A stretch of DNA of 64,000 nucleotides from Oscillospiraceae bacterium (GCA_017436785.1 JAFSCK010000024.1:1-64000); one strand, 5' to 3'. Positions 7,729 to 14,976 are shown, numbered from the stretch's first letter. The notes: a model not told the origin generated them from the letters alone. Program-made: numbers and translations.

Positions 7729-8307
7729 ATGATTGCACAGAAAACAGCCCCACCTTTTCTTAATAGGAAAAATGTAATTTGGTTTGCGAAAGTACTGATC
7801 CCCTGCACCCTTGCTATTTTGATAAATCTATTCTGTATTAAAATCGTTTTTGTAAATGGAAACTCAATGTTTCCCACAATTAATGACAAAGATGTATTGG
7901 TCATTAATCAGTTAGGTTGTTCATATACCCAAGGTGATATAATCGTGGTAAACTGCAAGGAAAAAGAAATACGTGACAATTATATTGTCAAACGAATCAT
8001 TGCAGCACAAGGGCAACACATAGAGATAGATTATTCTAGCAATTCGGTTTATATAGACGGAAAGAAAATTTTTGAGGATTACATAAATTATAATCAGCTA
8101 GATCCACTAGAAGCGGTTGATGAAAAAGAGAAGATCTCTTGTGATGTTCCTGTAGGATATGTATTTGTGATGGGCGATAACAGAAATATGTCTTTGGACA
8201 GCCGTAATGAGCAGATTGGATTGGTTGCTATATCTGATATTATAGGCAATGTTATCACACATATCCCGACAAGCAAGATTTTTCGATTTTGGGGCAGTTC
8301 AGTATAA
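7729..8307 (+). CDS. Type I signal peptidase, second copy
   Basis: The 192-residue S26 peptidase has one membrane segment (about residues 20-42), Ser46 in GNSMFPTI, the catalytic Lys in YIVKRIIAAQG and the box GDNRNMSLDSR. It is the last gene of the agrBD, secreted protein and transporter transcript and ends at a perfect terminator. It differs clearly from the copy at 210. As part of the cassette it may be dedicated to the 4289 product or to AgrD. Confidence 0.9.
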   Translation: MIAQKTAPPFLNRKNVIWFAKVLIPCTLAILINLFCIKIVFVNGNSMFPTINDKDVLVINQLGCSYTQGDIIVVNCKEKEIRDNYIVKRIIAAQGQHIEIDYSSNSVYIDGKKIFEDYINYNQLDPLEAVDEKEKISCDVPVGYVFVMGDNRNMSLDSRNEQIGLVAISDIIGNVITHIPTSKIFRFWGSSV

Positions 8308-8334
8308 ACTATATCTCCTAACAATTTTACGATA

Positions 8335-8379
8335 AAAACGAGTCCGGGAAAGACATGATGACTTTCCCGGACTCGTTTT
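8335..8379. terminator. Strong bidirectional terminator
   Basis: Arms at 8335-8352 (AAAACGAGTCCGGGAAAG) and 8362-8379 are perfectly complementary over 18 bp and end in TTTT on both strands. It separates the agr and transporter operon from the convergent gene at 8395. Confidence 0.93.
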
Positions 8380-8394
8380 GTCCCTCAATTCTTT

Positions 8395-8601
8395 TTATAT
8401 ACTATTTTTGTATTCAAGGTACTCAACAATATCAAATACATTCATTTTCAAAATTAAATCTCGCGCTCCCCTATGCCGGGTGATGTATAACTCATTGCCT
8501 GTAGTGGCATAGCCATATAATTGCTCATATGGATCAAGGCCTGTCTCCTTAATCGAATCCGCTATGTCGTTCAGTATTGATAGTACATTCTCATCTAACA
8601 T
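8395..8601 (-). CDS. IreB-like small protein (UPF0297 family)
   Basis: This is a 68-residue protein. The stretch from GLDPYEQLYGYATTG through YITRHRGARDLI lines up with the conserved core of IreB (GYNPINQIVGY, SGDPAY, R, AR, I). In Enterococcus, IreB is a small phosphoprotein regulated by the Ser/Thr kinase IreK and linked to cephalosporin tolerance. This copy is shorter than the usual 80 to 90 residues, lacks the N-terminal Thr-containing segment that is phosphorylated, and sits in accessory DNA rather than beside alaS and ruvX. It is probably a diverged paralogue of unknown role. Confidence 0.65.
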   Translation of the reverse strand: MLDENVLSILNDIADSIKETGLDPYEQLYGYATTGNELYITRHRGARDLILKMNVFDIVEYLEYKNSI

Positions 8602-8974
8602 TGCCAGCTCCTGTTTCTGTCAGCTCATCTTTTGAAACTATACTATCACCTATTCAGCCATAAAGCAACCGTCAGTTTCTCCACATACGCCACAAATTCG
8701 ACCATCTACGACAAATCCCTTGCGCAAACTATGTAGATTTGATAAAAATTATATATTTAGATGTGCCGATCAGTAAAATGCTAGATTACACCCGTATTCA
8801 GATGGCTCGCCTATAGTTGTATGAGCCGCCACCACAAAACCGGAATATAAACCGCATCCCCACTTCCACTGTTCTGTATTAGTCTGATACAGTTCGGATT
8901 AGTTTGCTCATACTAAACCCTGCAAATATGACCTATACTTTTATTTGTACTAGACTTGTAAGGGGGAGTATGAG
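8602..8974. other. 373-bp intergenic region with a LytTR-type promoter and a possible RNA leader
   Basis: No convincing protein gene is present. The region holds site B (8686-8748). Downstream are three TTAGT-like motifs (about 8889-8925, including the pair TTAGT and ACTAA), which may be the operator of the XRE gene at 8975, and a possible promoter TTGCTC, 17 nt, TATGAC just before it. A transcript from site B would start near 8755 and cross more than 200 nt with no ribosome site. Confidence 0.5.
8686..8748 (+). promoter_or_regulatory. LytTR-type operator and promoter (site B)
   Basis: TACGCCAC starts at 8686 and TACGACAA at 8707 (21-bp period). TTGCGC (8720-8725) begins 13 nt after the start of the second box, and TAAAAA (8743-8748) follows a 17-nt spacer. 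Identity with site A extends beyond the boxes (CAAATC, CTTG, AGATTTG). It points right, toward the XRE gene at 8975, with no gene immediately downstream. Confidence 0.72.
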
Positions 8975-9307
8975 ATGGATATTGATTTTTCTCTTATAGG
9001 AAGCCGGATCCGTGAAGTGAGAACTTTACGGGGACTTACTTCAGAGCAGCTCTCTGAAATGGTTGACCTCTCCTCTGAATCCCTTCGCCACATAGAAATT
9101 GGCTCAAGTAACCCCAGCCTCAAAAAGCTATTCGCAATCGCAGAAGCTCTGGAGGTATCTCTTGATTACCTGACTGGCCGCGTTCCTGAGTTTAAGGAAG
9201 CGATCACCTCCGATCATGCAAAGGATCTGAATCTGGATAAAAAGCAGATGGATCTGTTGAATGATCTCGTTTCTGAAATGATTCCTATAATAGCTAAGCA
9301 TTTATAA
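8975..9307 (+). CDS. XRE-family helix-turn-helix regulator
   Basis: This is a 110-residue repressor-type protein. Residues 8-65 form the HTH domain (LRGLTSEQLSEMVDLSSESL then HIEIGSSNPSLKKL), and the C-terminal part is helical and acidic. AAGGGGGAG lies 8 nt before the ATG. Such proteins commonly control integrative elements. It is followed by two tandem terminators and lies 1.2 kb left of the recombinase switch, so it could control that switch, but this is a guess from position. Confidence 0.88.
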   Translation: MDIDFSLIGSRIREVRTLRGLTSEQLSEMVDLSSESLRHIEIGSSNPSLKKLFAIAEALEVSLDYLTGRVPEFKEAITSDHAKDLNLDKKQMDLLNDLVSEMIPIIAKHL

Positions 9308-9315
9308 TGATGTAC

Positions 9316-9377
9316 AACGCGGACAGCTGACGTCCGCGTTTTTTCTTTACCGGAATGCCTATGCATTTCGGTTTTTT
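9316..9377 (+). terminator. Two tandem terminators after the XRE gene
   Basis: The first stem is AACGCGGAC (9316-9324) with GTCCGCGTT (9332-9340), then T6. The second is CCGGAATGC (9350-9358) with GCATTTCGG (9363-9371), then T6. Together they insulate the XRE gene from the gene at 9480. Confidence 0.88.
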
Positions 9378-9479
9378 CTTTTCTTACAGGTTTCGACAAA
9401 TTTCGCAGATGATACATGATATAAACGGAATAGTTAGATACATCTTGTATTTGACTAATACTGTTTAAGGAGATATACT

Positions 9480-10151
9480 ATGACAACAAACGAACTACTC
9501 ACCAAAATGGAAGAAGCCGCCTTCGCACCCTTCTATCAGGAAGAAATCAAGGCAATCTTCGATCACGATGTAAGCTCCGGCAAGTTTGAAGGTGAAACCC
9601 GGGATTACACCAACGCTATGAAGCACTTGGCCAAAAAGCTTGATCCTGACAAGCTTACCCTGCTGTCTGAGTATGAGAGCATCTGTCAACAGATTCGGGA
9701 ATTTTCTGCCAGATATGGTTTCATTGCAGGGATCTTCTGCGGCTTCAAGCAGCTCTTCACTCCGGATAGAGCTATCGATGGCGGCTTTAATAAGTATGTG
9801 GTAGAAGACATCGCCTGGAAGCCCCGAATGGAGCGGCACACTGCAAACTATGCTAACATCAATAAGCGCAACGATGTGTATTCCCGGATCGTAGATGGAG
9901 CTGATAAACGCACCCACAATAGTATGGTAAGCGTTGACTGCTACTGGAGCCAGGTTGCCCACAGTGCTTCGCTTAACGGTTTCTATTGCGGCTACCGGGC
10001 TGCCGGTTCTATTACAGATCATGTTGCACTTATGGAACATCACTATATGGACCGTATCAGCAAGCAGATTACAATGGAGCACACACTTGGATATATAGAA
10101 TCCTATTCTGATATAGAGCGTCGCATCGAACGCGAGAAGGCGTCAACTTAA
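9480..10151 (+). CDS. Hypothetical protein of accessory element
   Basis: The 223-residue soluble protein has no recognised catalytic motif. Its N-terminal 90 residues (DYTNAMKHLAKKLDPDKLTL, then a region with EYESICQQIREF and GFIAGIFCGFKQLF) recall the small element-borne proteins grouped under DUF6809, which is only a resemblance. A second half with many His and Tyr residues (HSASLNGFYCGYRAAG) looks duplicated in layout. AAGGAG lies 8 nt before the ATG. The gene is isolated by terminators on both sides. Confidence 0.7.
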   Translation: MTTNELLTKMEEAAFAPFYQEEIKAIFDHDVSSGKFEGETRDYTNAMKHLAKKLDPDKLTLLSEYESICQQIREFSARYGFIAGIFCGFKQLFTPDRAIDGGFNKYVVEDIAWKPRMERHTANYANINKRNDVYSRIVDGADKRTHNSMVSVDCYWSQVAHSASLNGFYCGYRAAGSITDHVALMEHHYMDRISKQITMEHTLGYIESYSDIERRIEREKAST

Positions 10152-10253
10152 GGAGGTAATGCCCTTGATATATGCCTGCCCGACGGGCATCTTATTAACT
10201 AAATCTTCGGTACATACCCTAAACAGCGAAACCTCCTCTGGTTATTAAGAAGC

Positions 10254-10298
10254 AAAAAGCATCTGTCCCTGTTAGGCACTGGGACAGATGCTTTTTTT
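10254..10298. terminator. Bidirectional terminator outside the left inverted repeat
   Basis: AAAAAGCATCTGTCCC (10254-10269) pairs perfectly with GGGACAGATGCTTTTT (10281-10296), and both strands end in T runs. On the minus strand it would stop transcripts from the outward promoter at 10349-10378 about 45 to 90 nt after their start. Confidence 0.92.
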
Positions 10299-10318
10299 CG
10301 TAGAACTGCTCCTTCTAA
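10299..10318 (+). repeat. Left 20-bp inverted repeat of the recombinase switch (IR-L)
   Basis: CGTAGAACTGCTCCTTCTAA is the exact reverse complement of 11742-11761. Identity stops sharply on both sides. It lies between the terminator and the outward promoter, where a recombination site of an invertible promoter would be expected. Confidence 0.9.
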
Positions 10319-10348
10319 GACACGAGTTACTACTGAATAATCGCATAT

Positions 10349-10378
10349 ATAATACCACTTTTTGGCCGTGATTGTCAA
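10349..10378 (-). promoter_or_regulatory. Strong outward-facing promoter inside the switch
   Basis: On the minus strand, TTGACA (10378-10373) is followed by an 18-nt spacer and TATTAT (10354-10349). It points left, away from the recombinase, toward IR-L and the terminator at 10254-10298. In the inverted state it would point right, toward the fibre operon. Confidence 0.8.
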
Positions 10379-10400
10379 TGCAAAATGACAATCTTTCTAT
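10370..10400 (+). promoter_or_regulatory. Recombinase promoter with overlapping dyad
   Basis: TTGTCA (10372-10377), a 17-nt spacer and TTCTAT (10395-10400) form a moderate promoter for the recombinase. A perfect dyad, GATTGTCA (10370-10377) and TGACAATC (10386-10393), covers the -35 boxes of both this promoter and the outward one. One bound regulator could therefore control both. Confidence 0.6.
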
Positions 10401-10540
10401 GACTTTATGTAATACGCACAATGCCTTGTGTTTCTAAGGCGAAAATAACCGACAGAAAGTTAATAGTACCGACCTATTTGTGGTCTGAAAAGGGGTCATT
10501 CCGTGCCCTGAAGCTCAATCATAGAGAGGAGTATATTGTT

Positions 10541-11659
10541 ATGCCAAAACGCGGAGAAAACATTCATAAGAGAAAAGACGGTAGATGGGAGGCACGATAT
10601 AAAAAAGGAATCGATGCCAACGGTAAAACCGTCTATGGTTCGATCTATGCGAATACCTATCGTGAGGTAAAGGCAAAGCTGCAATTCAAACAGCAAGACA
10701 TTGTTTCCAGCTATGTTCCTACTAAAGAACACTATTTCTTCAGCGAGGTTGCAAGCTTGTGGTTGAAGGATTCCCAGTTGGGTCTGAAGGGATCCTCTGC
10801 ATACCGATATCAGACTTTGCTTAACACGCATATCCTGCCTGAGTTTGGTAACCGCTATATTGATCAGATCTCTGGGACCGAAATAAACTCATACCTGGCA
10901 GAGAAATTGGCTTCTGGCCGGATTGATGGAAAGGGTGGTTTATCCCCAACATATGTACGCAGCATAATGCTTGTAATTAAATCGGTATTCTCCTATGCTT
11001 CCGAGAACCGGATGTGCCTTCCCCTGCAAACTAAGATCAGCAAACCGCAATCTATTTCAAAGGAATTACCCGTTTTAACCCAAGATGACCAACAATTGCT
11101 CGAAAATCTGTGCTTATCTCAAATTGATGAAACCAAAGCCTGTATTCTGATTTCTCTGTATGCAGGGTTGCGAATTGGAGAGATCTGCGCACTGGAATGG
11201 GATGATCTCGATTTAGAGAACAACCTGATCCATGTTCGCAAAACAGTGTCCAGGATATCCGGAACTGCAGAGAGCATGGCACGCTCCATACTAGTGATTT
11301 CGCAGCCCAAAACAATTGCATCTTTTCGTGATATTCCAATATGTTCCTGGCTCGTTCCGGTACTCAAGCAACTATATAAGAACCGACGGTCTTCCTTCGT
11401 TGCCTCCTCCAGTCTGAATTTTGTCAGTCCTCGGACATTTGATTACCGGTATCACAAGCTATTGCAAACAGCCGGAATACAGACGATAAACTACCATGCT
11501 TTAAGGCATACATTTGCCACACGATGCATTGAAGCCGGCGTGGATGTAAAAACTCTAAGCGAACTGCTGGGCCATACTGACGCATCAATAACCCTTAACA
11601 CATACGTCCATTCCTCAATGGACAGAAAGAGGCGTCAACTGGAATTACTCAAGCAGTGA
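10541..11659 (+). CDS. Tyrosine recombinase (phage/ICE integrase family)
   Basis: The 372-residue protein has three parts: an N-terminal arm-binding domain (RKDGRWEARYKKG, residues 1-55), a core-binding SAM-like domain (about 65-160) and the catalytic domain (about 180-370). Catalytic residues are the Arg in YAGLRIGEICALEW, His and Arg in HALRHTFATRC, His in LGHTDASIT and the nucleophile Tyr in LNTYVHSS. The ATG at 10541 follows AGAGAGGAG; longer in-frame starts lack a site. Being enclosed by 20-bp inverted repeats, it most likely inverts its own segment. The alternative is an ordinary element integrase with these repeats unrelated to its action. Confidence 0.93.
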   Translation: MPKRGENIHKRKDGRWEARYKKGIDANGKTVYGSIYANTYREVKAKLQFKQQDIVSSYVPTKEHYFFSEVASLWLKDSQLGLKGSSAYRYQTLLNTHILPEFGNRYIDQISGTEINSYLAEKLASGRIDGKGGLSPTYVRSIMLVIKSVFSYASENRMCLPLQTKISKPQSISKELPVLTQDDQQLLENLCLSQIDETKACILISLYAGLRIGEICALEWDDLDLENNLIHVRKTVSRISGTAESMARSILVISQPKTIASFRDIPICSWLVPVLKQLYKNRRSSFVASSSLNFVSPRTFDYRYHKLLQTAGIQTINYHALRHTFATRCIEAGVDVKTLSELLGHTDASITLNTYVHSSMDRKRRQLELLKQ

Positions 11660-11695
11660 GGGCATAAACTATCGTGGTCATTATTATAGTCACAC

Positions 11696-11736
11696 AATCG
11701 CCAAAACCTATTGCATAACAATGGGTTTTGGCGATT
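11696..11736 (+). terminator. Terminator of the recombinase gene, inside the right repeat
   Basis: AATCGCCAAAACC (11696-11708) pairs with GGTTTTGGCGATT (11724-11736), with further pairing ATTG and CAAT inside. It ends 5 bp before IR-R, so it moves with the segment if inverted, and it blocks read-through of the recombinase transcript into the fibre operon in the present state. Confidence 0.85.
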
Positions 11737-11741
11737 TCCGT

Positions 11742-11761
11742 TTAGAAGGAGCAGTTCTACG
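11742..11761 (-). repeat. Right 20-bp inverted repeat of the recombinase switch (IR-R)
   Basis: TTAGAAGGAGCAGTTCTACG is the exact reverse complement of 10299-10318. It lies 100 bp before the first gene of the fibre operon. Confidence 0.9.
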
Positions 11762-11860
11762 CAACTCCTTCAAGATTATGCTTAGACTTATTATTCCCCC
11801 GATTTTTACCACCCTATTCTCTGGGGCCTGCATCATACACACCCAAAGGACAGTTCATCT

Positions 11861-12853
11861 ATGGCAGAAAAATGGATAGGAGAAACACAAATTGGTCGTT
11901 GGACTGTTTTAGGCCAATCCATAACGAAAACAAATGGTGAAGTTGCCTGGTTGTGTCGCTGCTCCTGCGGGACTGAGCGATATGTCTTGGAACGCAGCTT
12001 GCGATATGGCGGCTCCTGCAGCTGCGGATGTCTTGCTAACGAGCGTGCCAGAAGCGCAGTGTCTCACAAATTGGACGGCAAAACATTCGGTGATCTGACC
12101 GTTCTCCATGTTGCGTCCACGCAAAAGAAATACGGGGGTGTCTTTTGGACCTGTAGGTGTTCTTGTGGGAAGGAAGTAGATGTCCCGGCAACGATGCTTG
12201 TTCAAGGACGCAGAACTCATTGTGGTTGTAAGCCTTCATTCTATTCAGTTGATATACGCGGCCAAAAGTTTCGCAACATTACTGCGCTCTACCCCATTGA
12301 GCAGCGAACACCCAAGGGTGGTGTAATTTGGCACTGCCGCTGCGACTGTGGGAAGGAGTTTGATACTTCCTACAATAATTTGGTTTATTCAAACCTCCAA
12401 AGCTGCGGATGCCAAAAAAAGCTCCATGACGCAGCACTAAAGACGTTCCTTACGCATGTCAGCGGAACATCTGTGGATATGATCAGGAGCAAAAAGACCC
12501 CTACCAATAACACATCCGGTGTCCGAGGAGTCTATTTAATTAAAGGTAAGTGGTCTGCAAAGATCGTTTTCCAAAAGAAGCAATATCATCTAGGCAGTTT
12601 TGATTCGATAGATGATGCTGCTTCTGCCCGTAAAGATGCTGAACGACTTTTATTTGATGGGGCTGCCGCTCACTACGACCGTTGGAAGAAACGAGCAGAT
12701 GAAGATCCCGTTTGGGCAGCATCGAACCCCATTCACATTTCTGTAGAAAGAAAAGTACCAACCGGGCTGTCCGTTACTTTTCTTCCTGTTATGGAACCGG
12801 CGGACTCTCCGGACCAAGCATCGGTCTCCCCCCTTACGAAAGGCTCTAAGTAA
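11861..12853 (+). CDS. AP2-domain protein with three CxCG modules (first of three)
   Basis: The 330-residue protein has three repeats of a module with the form G..W/F, about 20 residues, W.CRC.CG, L, then CGC (around residues 10-65, 72-130 and 138-190). These look like small metal-binding ribbons. An AP2-like DNA-binding domain follows (about 213-265: TSGVRGVYLIKGKWSAKI and YHLGSFDSIDDAASAR). A Pro/Ser-rich tail ends the protein. The two paralogues at 16692 and 22298 have two modules each. No HNH nuclease motif is seen. It is the first gene behind the switch, and a DNA-binding regulator of the locus is a plausible role. AAAGGACAG precedes the ATG. Confidence 0.8.
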   Translation: MAEKWIGETQIGRWTVLGQSITKTNGEVAWLCRCSCGTERYVLERSLRYGGSCSCGCLANERARSAVSHKLDGKTFGDLTVLHVASTQKKYGGVFWTCRCSCGKEVDVPATMLVQGRRTHCGCKPSFYSVDIRGQKFRNITALYPIEQRTPKGGVIWHCRCDCGKEFDTSYNNLVYSNLQSCGCQKKLHDAALKTFLTHVSGTSVDMIRSKKTPTNNTSGVRGVYLIKGKWSAKIVFQKKQYHLGSFDSIDDAASARKDAERLLFDGAAAHYDRWKKRADEDPVWAASNPIHISVERKVPTGLSVTFLPVMEPADSPDQASVSPLTKGSK

Positions 12854-13041
12854 TGAAACCTGAAAACAATACAAACGCTGATTTCTGTGTATGCTGTGGC
12901 TCCCCTATTCCAGAAGTCAGAATGGTCTGCCGTTCTTGTGAAGTAGGAAGCACCAGTATTGCTCCGCAAAAGTCTACAAAACCTGCAAAGGGCTTTAAAA
13001 AACTATTCAAGCTTTTAAAGGAATTTTGGAATGAACCCTGA
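12853..13041 (+). CDS. Small zinc-ribbon protein
   Basis: The 62-residue protein has four Cys in the pattern CVCCGSPIPEVRMVCRSC, a short zinc ribbon, then a basic Lys-rich helix (KGFKKLFKLLKEFW). Its ATG overlaps the TAA of the AP2 gene (TAATG), so the two are coupled. It also overlaps the next gene by 11 nt. Function is unknown. Confidence 0.72.
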   Translation: MKPENNTNADFCVCCGSPIPEVRMVCRSCEVGSTSIAPQKSTKPAKGFKKLFKLLKEFWNEP

Positions 13042-13255
13042 ACTTGATGCCTTCACCAATGTACTTCTAGCTATCGTAATTGCGTTCTTTGCAGTTTTGA
13101 TTCTGGTTGGCTTAACAATGAAAATAAATGAGTTCAGCCATGAGCTTGATTATCTCAACCGGGAAATTGCCCGGACTGAGGGTGCTGAGCGCGAACATTG
13201 GAAGCGTGAGAAGCGGCGCCTTTGGCTTTCACTTCTGCCTTTCTTCCGTAGATAG
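13031..13255 (+). CDS. Small single-pass membrane protein
   Basis: This is a 74-residue protein. Residues 9-31 form one membrane segment (VLLAIVIAFFAVLILVGLTM), and a charged, coiled-coil-like helix follows (HELDYLNREIARTEGAEREH). I recognise no family. The start overlaps the end of the zinc-ribbon gene, suggesting coupling within the operon. Confidence 0.65.
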   Translation: MNPELDAFTNVLLAIVIAFFAVLILVGLTMKINEFSHELDYLNREIARTEGAEREHWKREKRRLWLSLLPFFRR

Positions 13256-13315
13256 GTCATGCACATTGGAATTGAACCGCTTCCAAGCATCTTTAATATA
13301 GGTAGGTTTAACAAC

Positions 13316-13525
13316 ATGCGTTCACACGAATACCGGATTCACTTTATCGACGGAAATGTGATTACTGTAACCGAACCAAAATCAGAACCGGCTGAAACTC
13401 AGTTACATAATCGCTTTGTAAATAGTAAGCCTGATGATGTTCTCATCGTTGGAACACAGCATACAAGGCGTGCCTTCATTCCGGTCCGCAATATTCTTTA
13501 CATTTCTACCGATGCAGTAGATTAA
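13316..13525 (+). CDS. Small element protein related to 26581
   Basis: The 69-residue protein begins MRSHEYRIHFIDGNVIT. It shares a pattern with the 70-residue product at 26581: Y.IH.I(D/N)G near the start, then F...(K/R)PDDV, then a final FIP.R.ILYI block. ATG 13316 has AGGTAGG upstream; a longer frame from 13259 does not. The family is unknown to me. Confidence 0.65.
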   Translation: MRSHEYRIHFIDGNVITVTEPKSEPAETQLHNRFVNSKPDDVLIVGTQHTRRAFIPVRNILYISTDAVD

Positions 13526-13580
13526 CAAACTGCACCTTTAATTGTGGTTGCAGGGCCTGCACAGGCAGGAAGGAGGAAGA

Positions 13581-14138
13581 ATGAAAAGCAGATCAAAAAA
13601 GATATTGAACTCTTTAACAACAATCATTGTCGTAATGGTCGTAATACTCGCCATCATGCTCGTTGGTGTCAGGCTGTTCGGCCTGCAAGTTTACTCCGTA
13701 CTTTCCGGATCTATGGAGCCTGAGTATCCAGTTGGTTCCTTGATCTATGTCAAGAAAGTTGACTATAAGGAACTCAAGGTTGGAGATCCCATTACTTACC
13801 TTCTCGACGAGGACACGGTTGTAACCCACCGTATTATCGAAGTTTTGGTTGACGAGGAAGATCCTAGCACAATCAGATATTTCACACAGGGCGATGCGAA
13901 CGGGATTCCGGATGCAAAGTCCGTGCATTATAAAAACATCATTGGCACTCCGGTGTTCATGATTCCCTATATGGGTTATGTATCGAATTACATTCAAAAC
14001 CCACCCGGCATGTATATTGCCATTTCTGCAGGTGCAATTTTGCTGATGCTTGTATTCCTTCCGGATCTGTTTTCGGACGAAAAGGGTAGCAAAAAGAAGC
14101 CTGCACATGAGAAGGAAGAGCCTTCTCACCATTCCTGA
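13581..14138 (+). CDS. sipW: SipW-type signal peptidase
   Basis: The 185-residue membrane protease is of the ER/archaeal-type S26B group, which uses a Ser/His pair. Ser lies in LSGSMEPEYPVG (about residue 44) and His in VVTHRIIEVL (about 87). Membrane segments occur at residues 10-35 and 148-170. The cytoplasmic tail is basic and acidic. In Bacillus, SipW processes TasA and TapA, the biofilm matrix proteins, and the five TasA-like proteins downstream are the natural substrates here. AGGAGG 6 nt before the ATG decides the start. Confidence 0.92.
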   Translation: MKSRSKKILNSLTTIIVVMVVILAIMLVGVRLFGLQVYSVLSGSMEPEYPVGSLIYVKKVDYKELKVGDPITYLLDEDTVVTHRIIEVLVDEEDPSTIRYFTQGDANGIPDAKSVHYKNIIGTPVFMIPYMGYVSNYIQNPPGMYIAISAGAILLMLVFLPDLFSDEKGSKKKPAHEKEEPSHHS

Positions 14139-14183
14139 GGGCAATGCCGCAAGGCTCCCTATATATTTTAAGGAGGTTTTCTT

Positions 14184-14894
14184 ATGAAAACAAAAAGCAA
14201 AGCTTTGCTCCTGGCACTCTGTGCGGTATTGCTTGTTGCCGCATCCGTGCTTGGAACACTGGCCTACCTGACCTCTACAGATACTGTAGAGAACACATTC
14301 TCTGTTGGCTCCGTTTCCATAAAGTTGGACGAGGCACAGGTGAACAAAGATGGTACTTATGTAAACGGACACGATACTCGTGTGAAAGCCAATGAGTACC
14401 ATCTGCTTCCCGGTCACACCTACTTCAAAGATCCTACCGTGACCATGGATGCTAAGAGCGAAGCAGCCTATGTCCGCATGGTCGTAACCGTCGAGAACAT
14501 CGATCAGCTGAAACTGGCACTGCCTAACGAGGGTGCAACCGCAAAGTATTACGGTACTGATGGCACTTTCCTGCTCCAGATGCTCTGTGTAGATGAAAAT
14601 AACAACTGCACCTGGGACAAGGATGTTTGGAAAATGCAGGGCTATACGCAGTCTGCTGACGGTAAGAACGGTGTTTATGAGTTCCGCTATAAGGAAATCG
14701 TTGCTAAGTCTGAGAATGTAACTGTTCTGCCTGACCTGTTCACCCACATTACTGTTCCTGGTGAGATCGACAACACCCATCTGGAATACCTGAAAGATGT
14801 CAAAATTGTTGTGAATGCTCATGCTATTCAGGCTGACGGCTTTGAAAATGACGAAGCAGGAGCATGGACTGCTTTCGGCACTCAGAACCCTTAA
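14184..14894 (+). CDS. TasA/camelysin-like fibre protein 1
   Basis: The 236-residue secreted protein has a signal peptide (residues 1-25) running into the SipW-type motif GTLAYLTSTDTVENTFSVG. A beta-rich domain follows, with YVRMVVTVENIDQLK, the form of camelysin/TasA proteins. AAGGAGG precedes the ATG. In Bacillus, TasA forms extracellular fibres by strand exchange. A structural role in the matrix is inferred by family. Confidence 0.87.
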   Translation: MKTKSKALLLALCAVLLVAASVLGTLAYLTSTDTVENTFSVGSVSIKLDEAQVNKDGTYVNGHDTRVKANEYHLLPGHTYFKDPTVTMDAKSEAAYVRMVVTVENIDQLKLALPNEGATAKYYGTDGTFLLQMLCVDENNNCTWDKDVWKMQGYTQSADGKNGVYEFRYKEIVAKSENVTVLPDLFTHITVPGEIDNTHLEYLKDVKIVVNAHAIQADGFENDEAGAWTAFGTQNP

Positions 14895-14976
14895 CCCTCT
14901 GTTTTCACCGGATGTGAACCTTTGTCCCTCCATCTGTTGAAATAACCATGAATCTCGAAGAAAGGAGGATACTCAA

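Larger units (their letters stand above)
10152..10540. other. 389-bp switch control region
   Basis: It holds, left to right, a bidirectional terminator (10254-10298), the left 20-bp inverted repeat (10299-10318), a leftward promoter (10349-10378), a shared dyad (10370-10393) and the recombinase promoter (10372-10400). An upstream in-frame extension of the recombinase (from 10421) has no ribosome site. Confidence 0.8.
10299..11761. other. Candidate self-inverting recombinase and promoter cassette (inverton)
   Basis: The 1463-bp segment is bounded by a perfect 20-bp inverted repeat. It contains a complete tyrosine recombinase gene with its promoter and terminator, plus a consensus-quality promoter facing outward. 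In the orientation given, that promoter meets a terminator; inverted, it would read across IR-R into the operon at 11861, which has no clear promoter of its own. Inversion of this segment has not been seen here and is inferred from the arrangement. Confidence 0.7.

Noticed and set aside
10421..10540. Longer recombinase start
   Set aside because: The extra 40 residues do not resemble an integrase and have no ribosome site; the ATG at 10541 begins the standard N-terminal domain.
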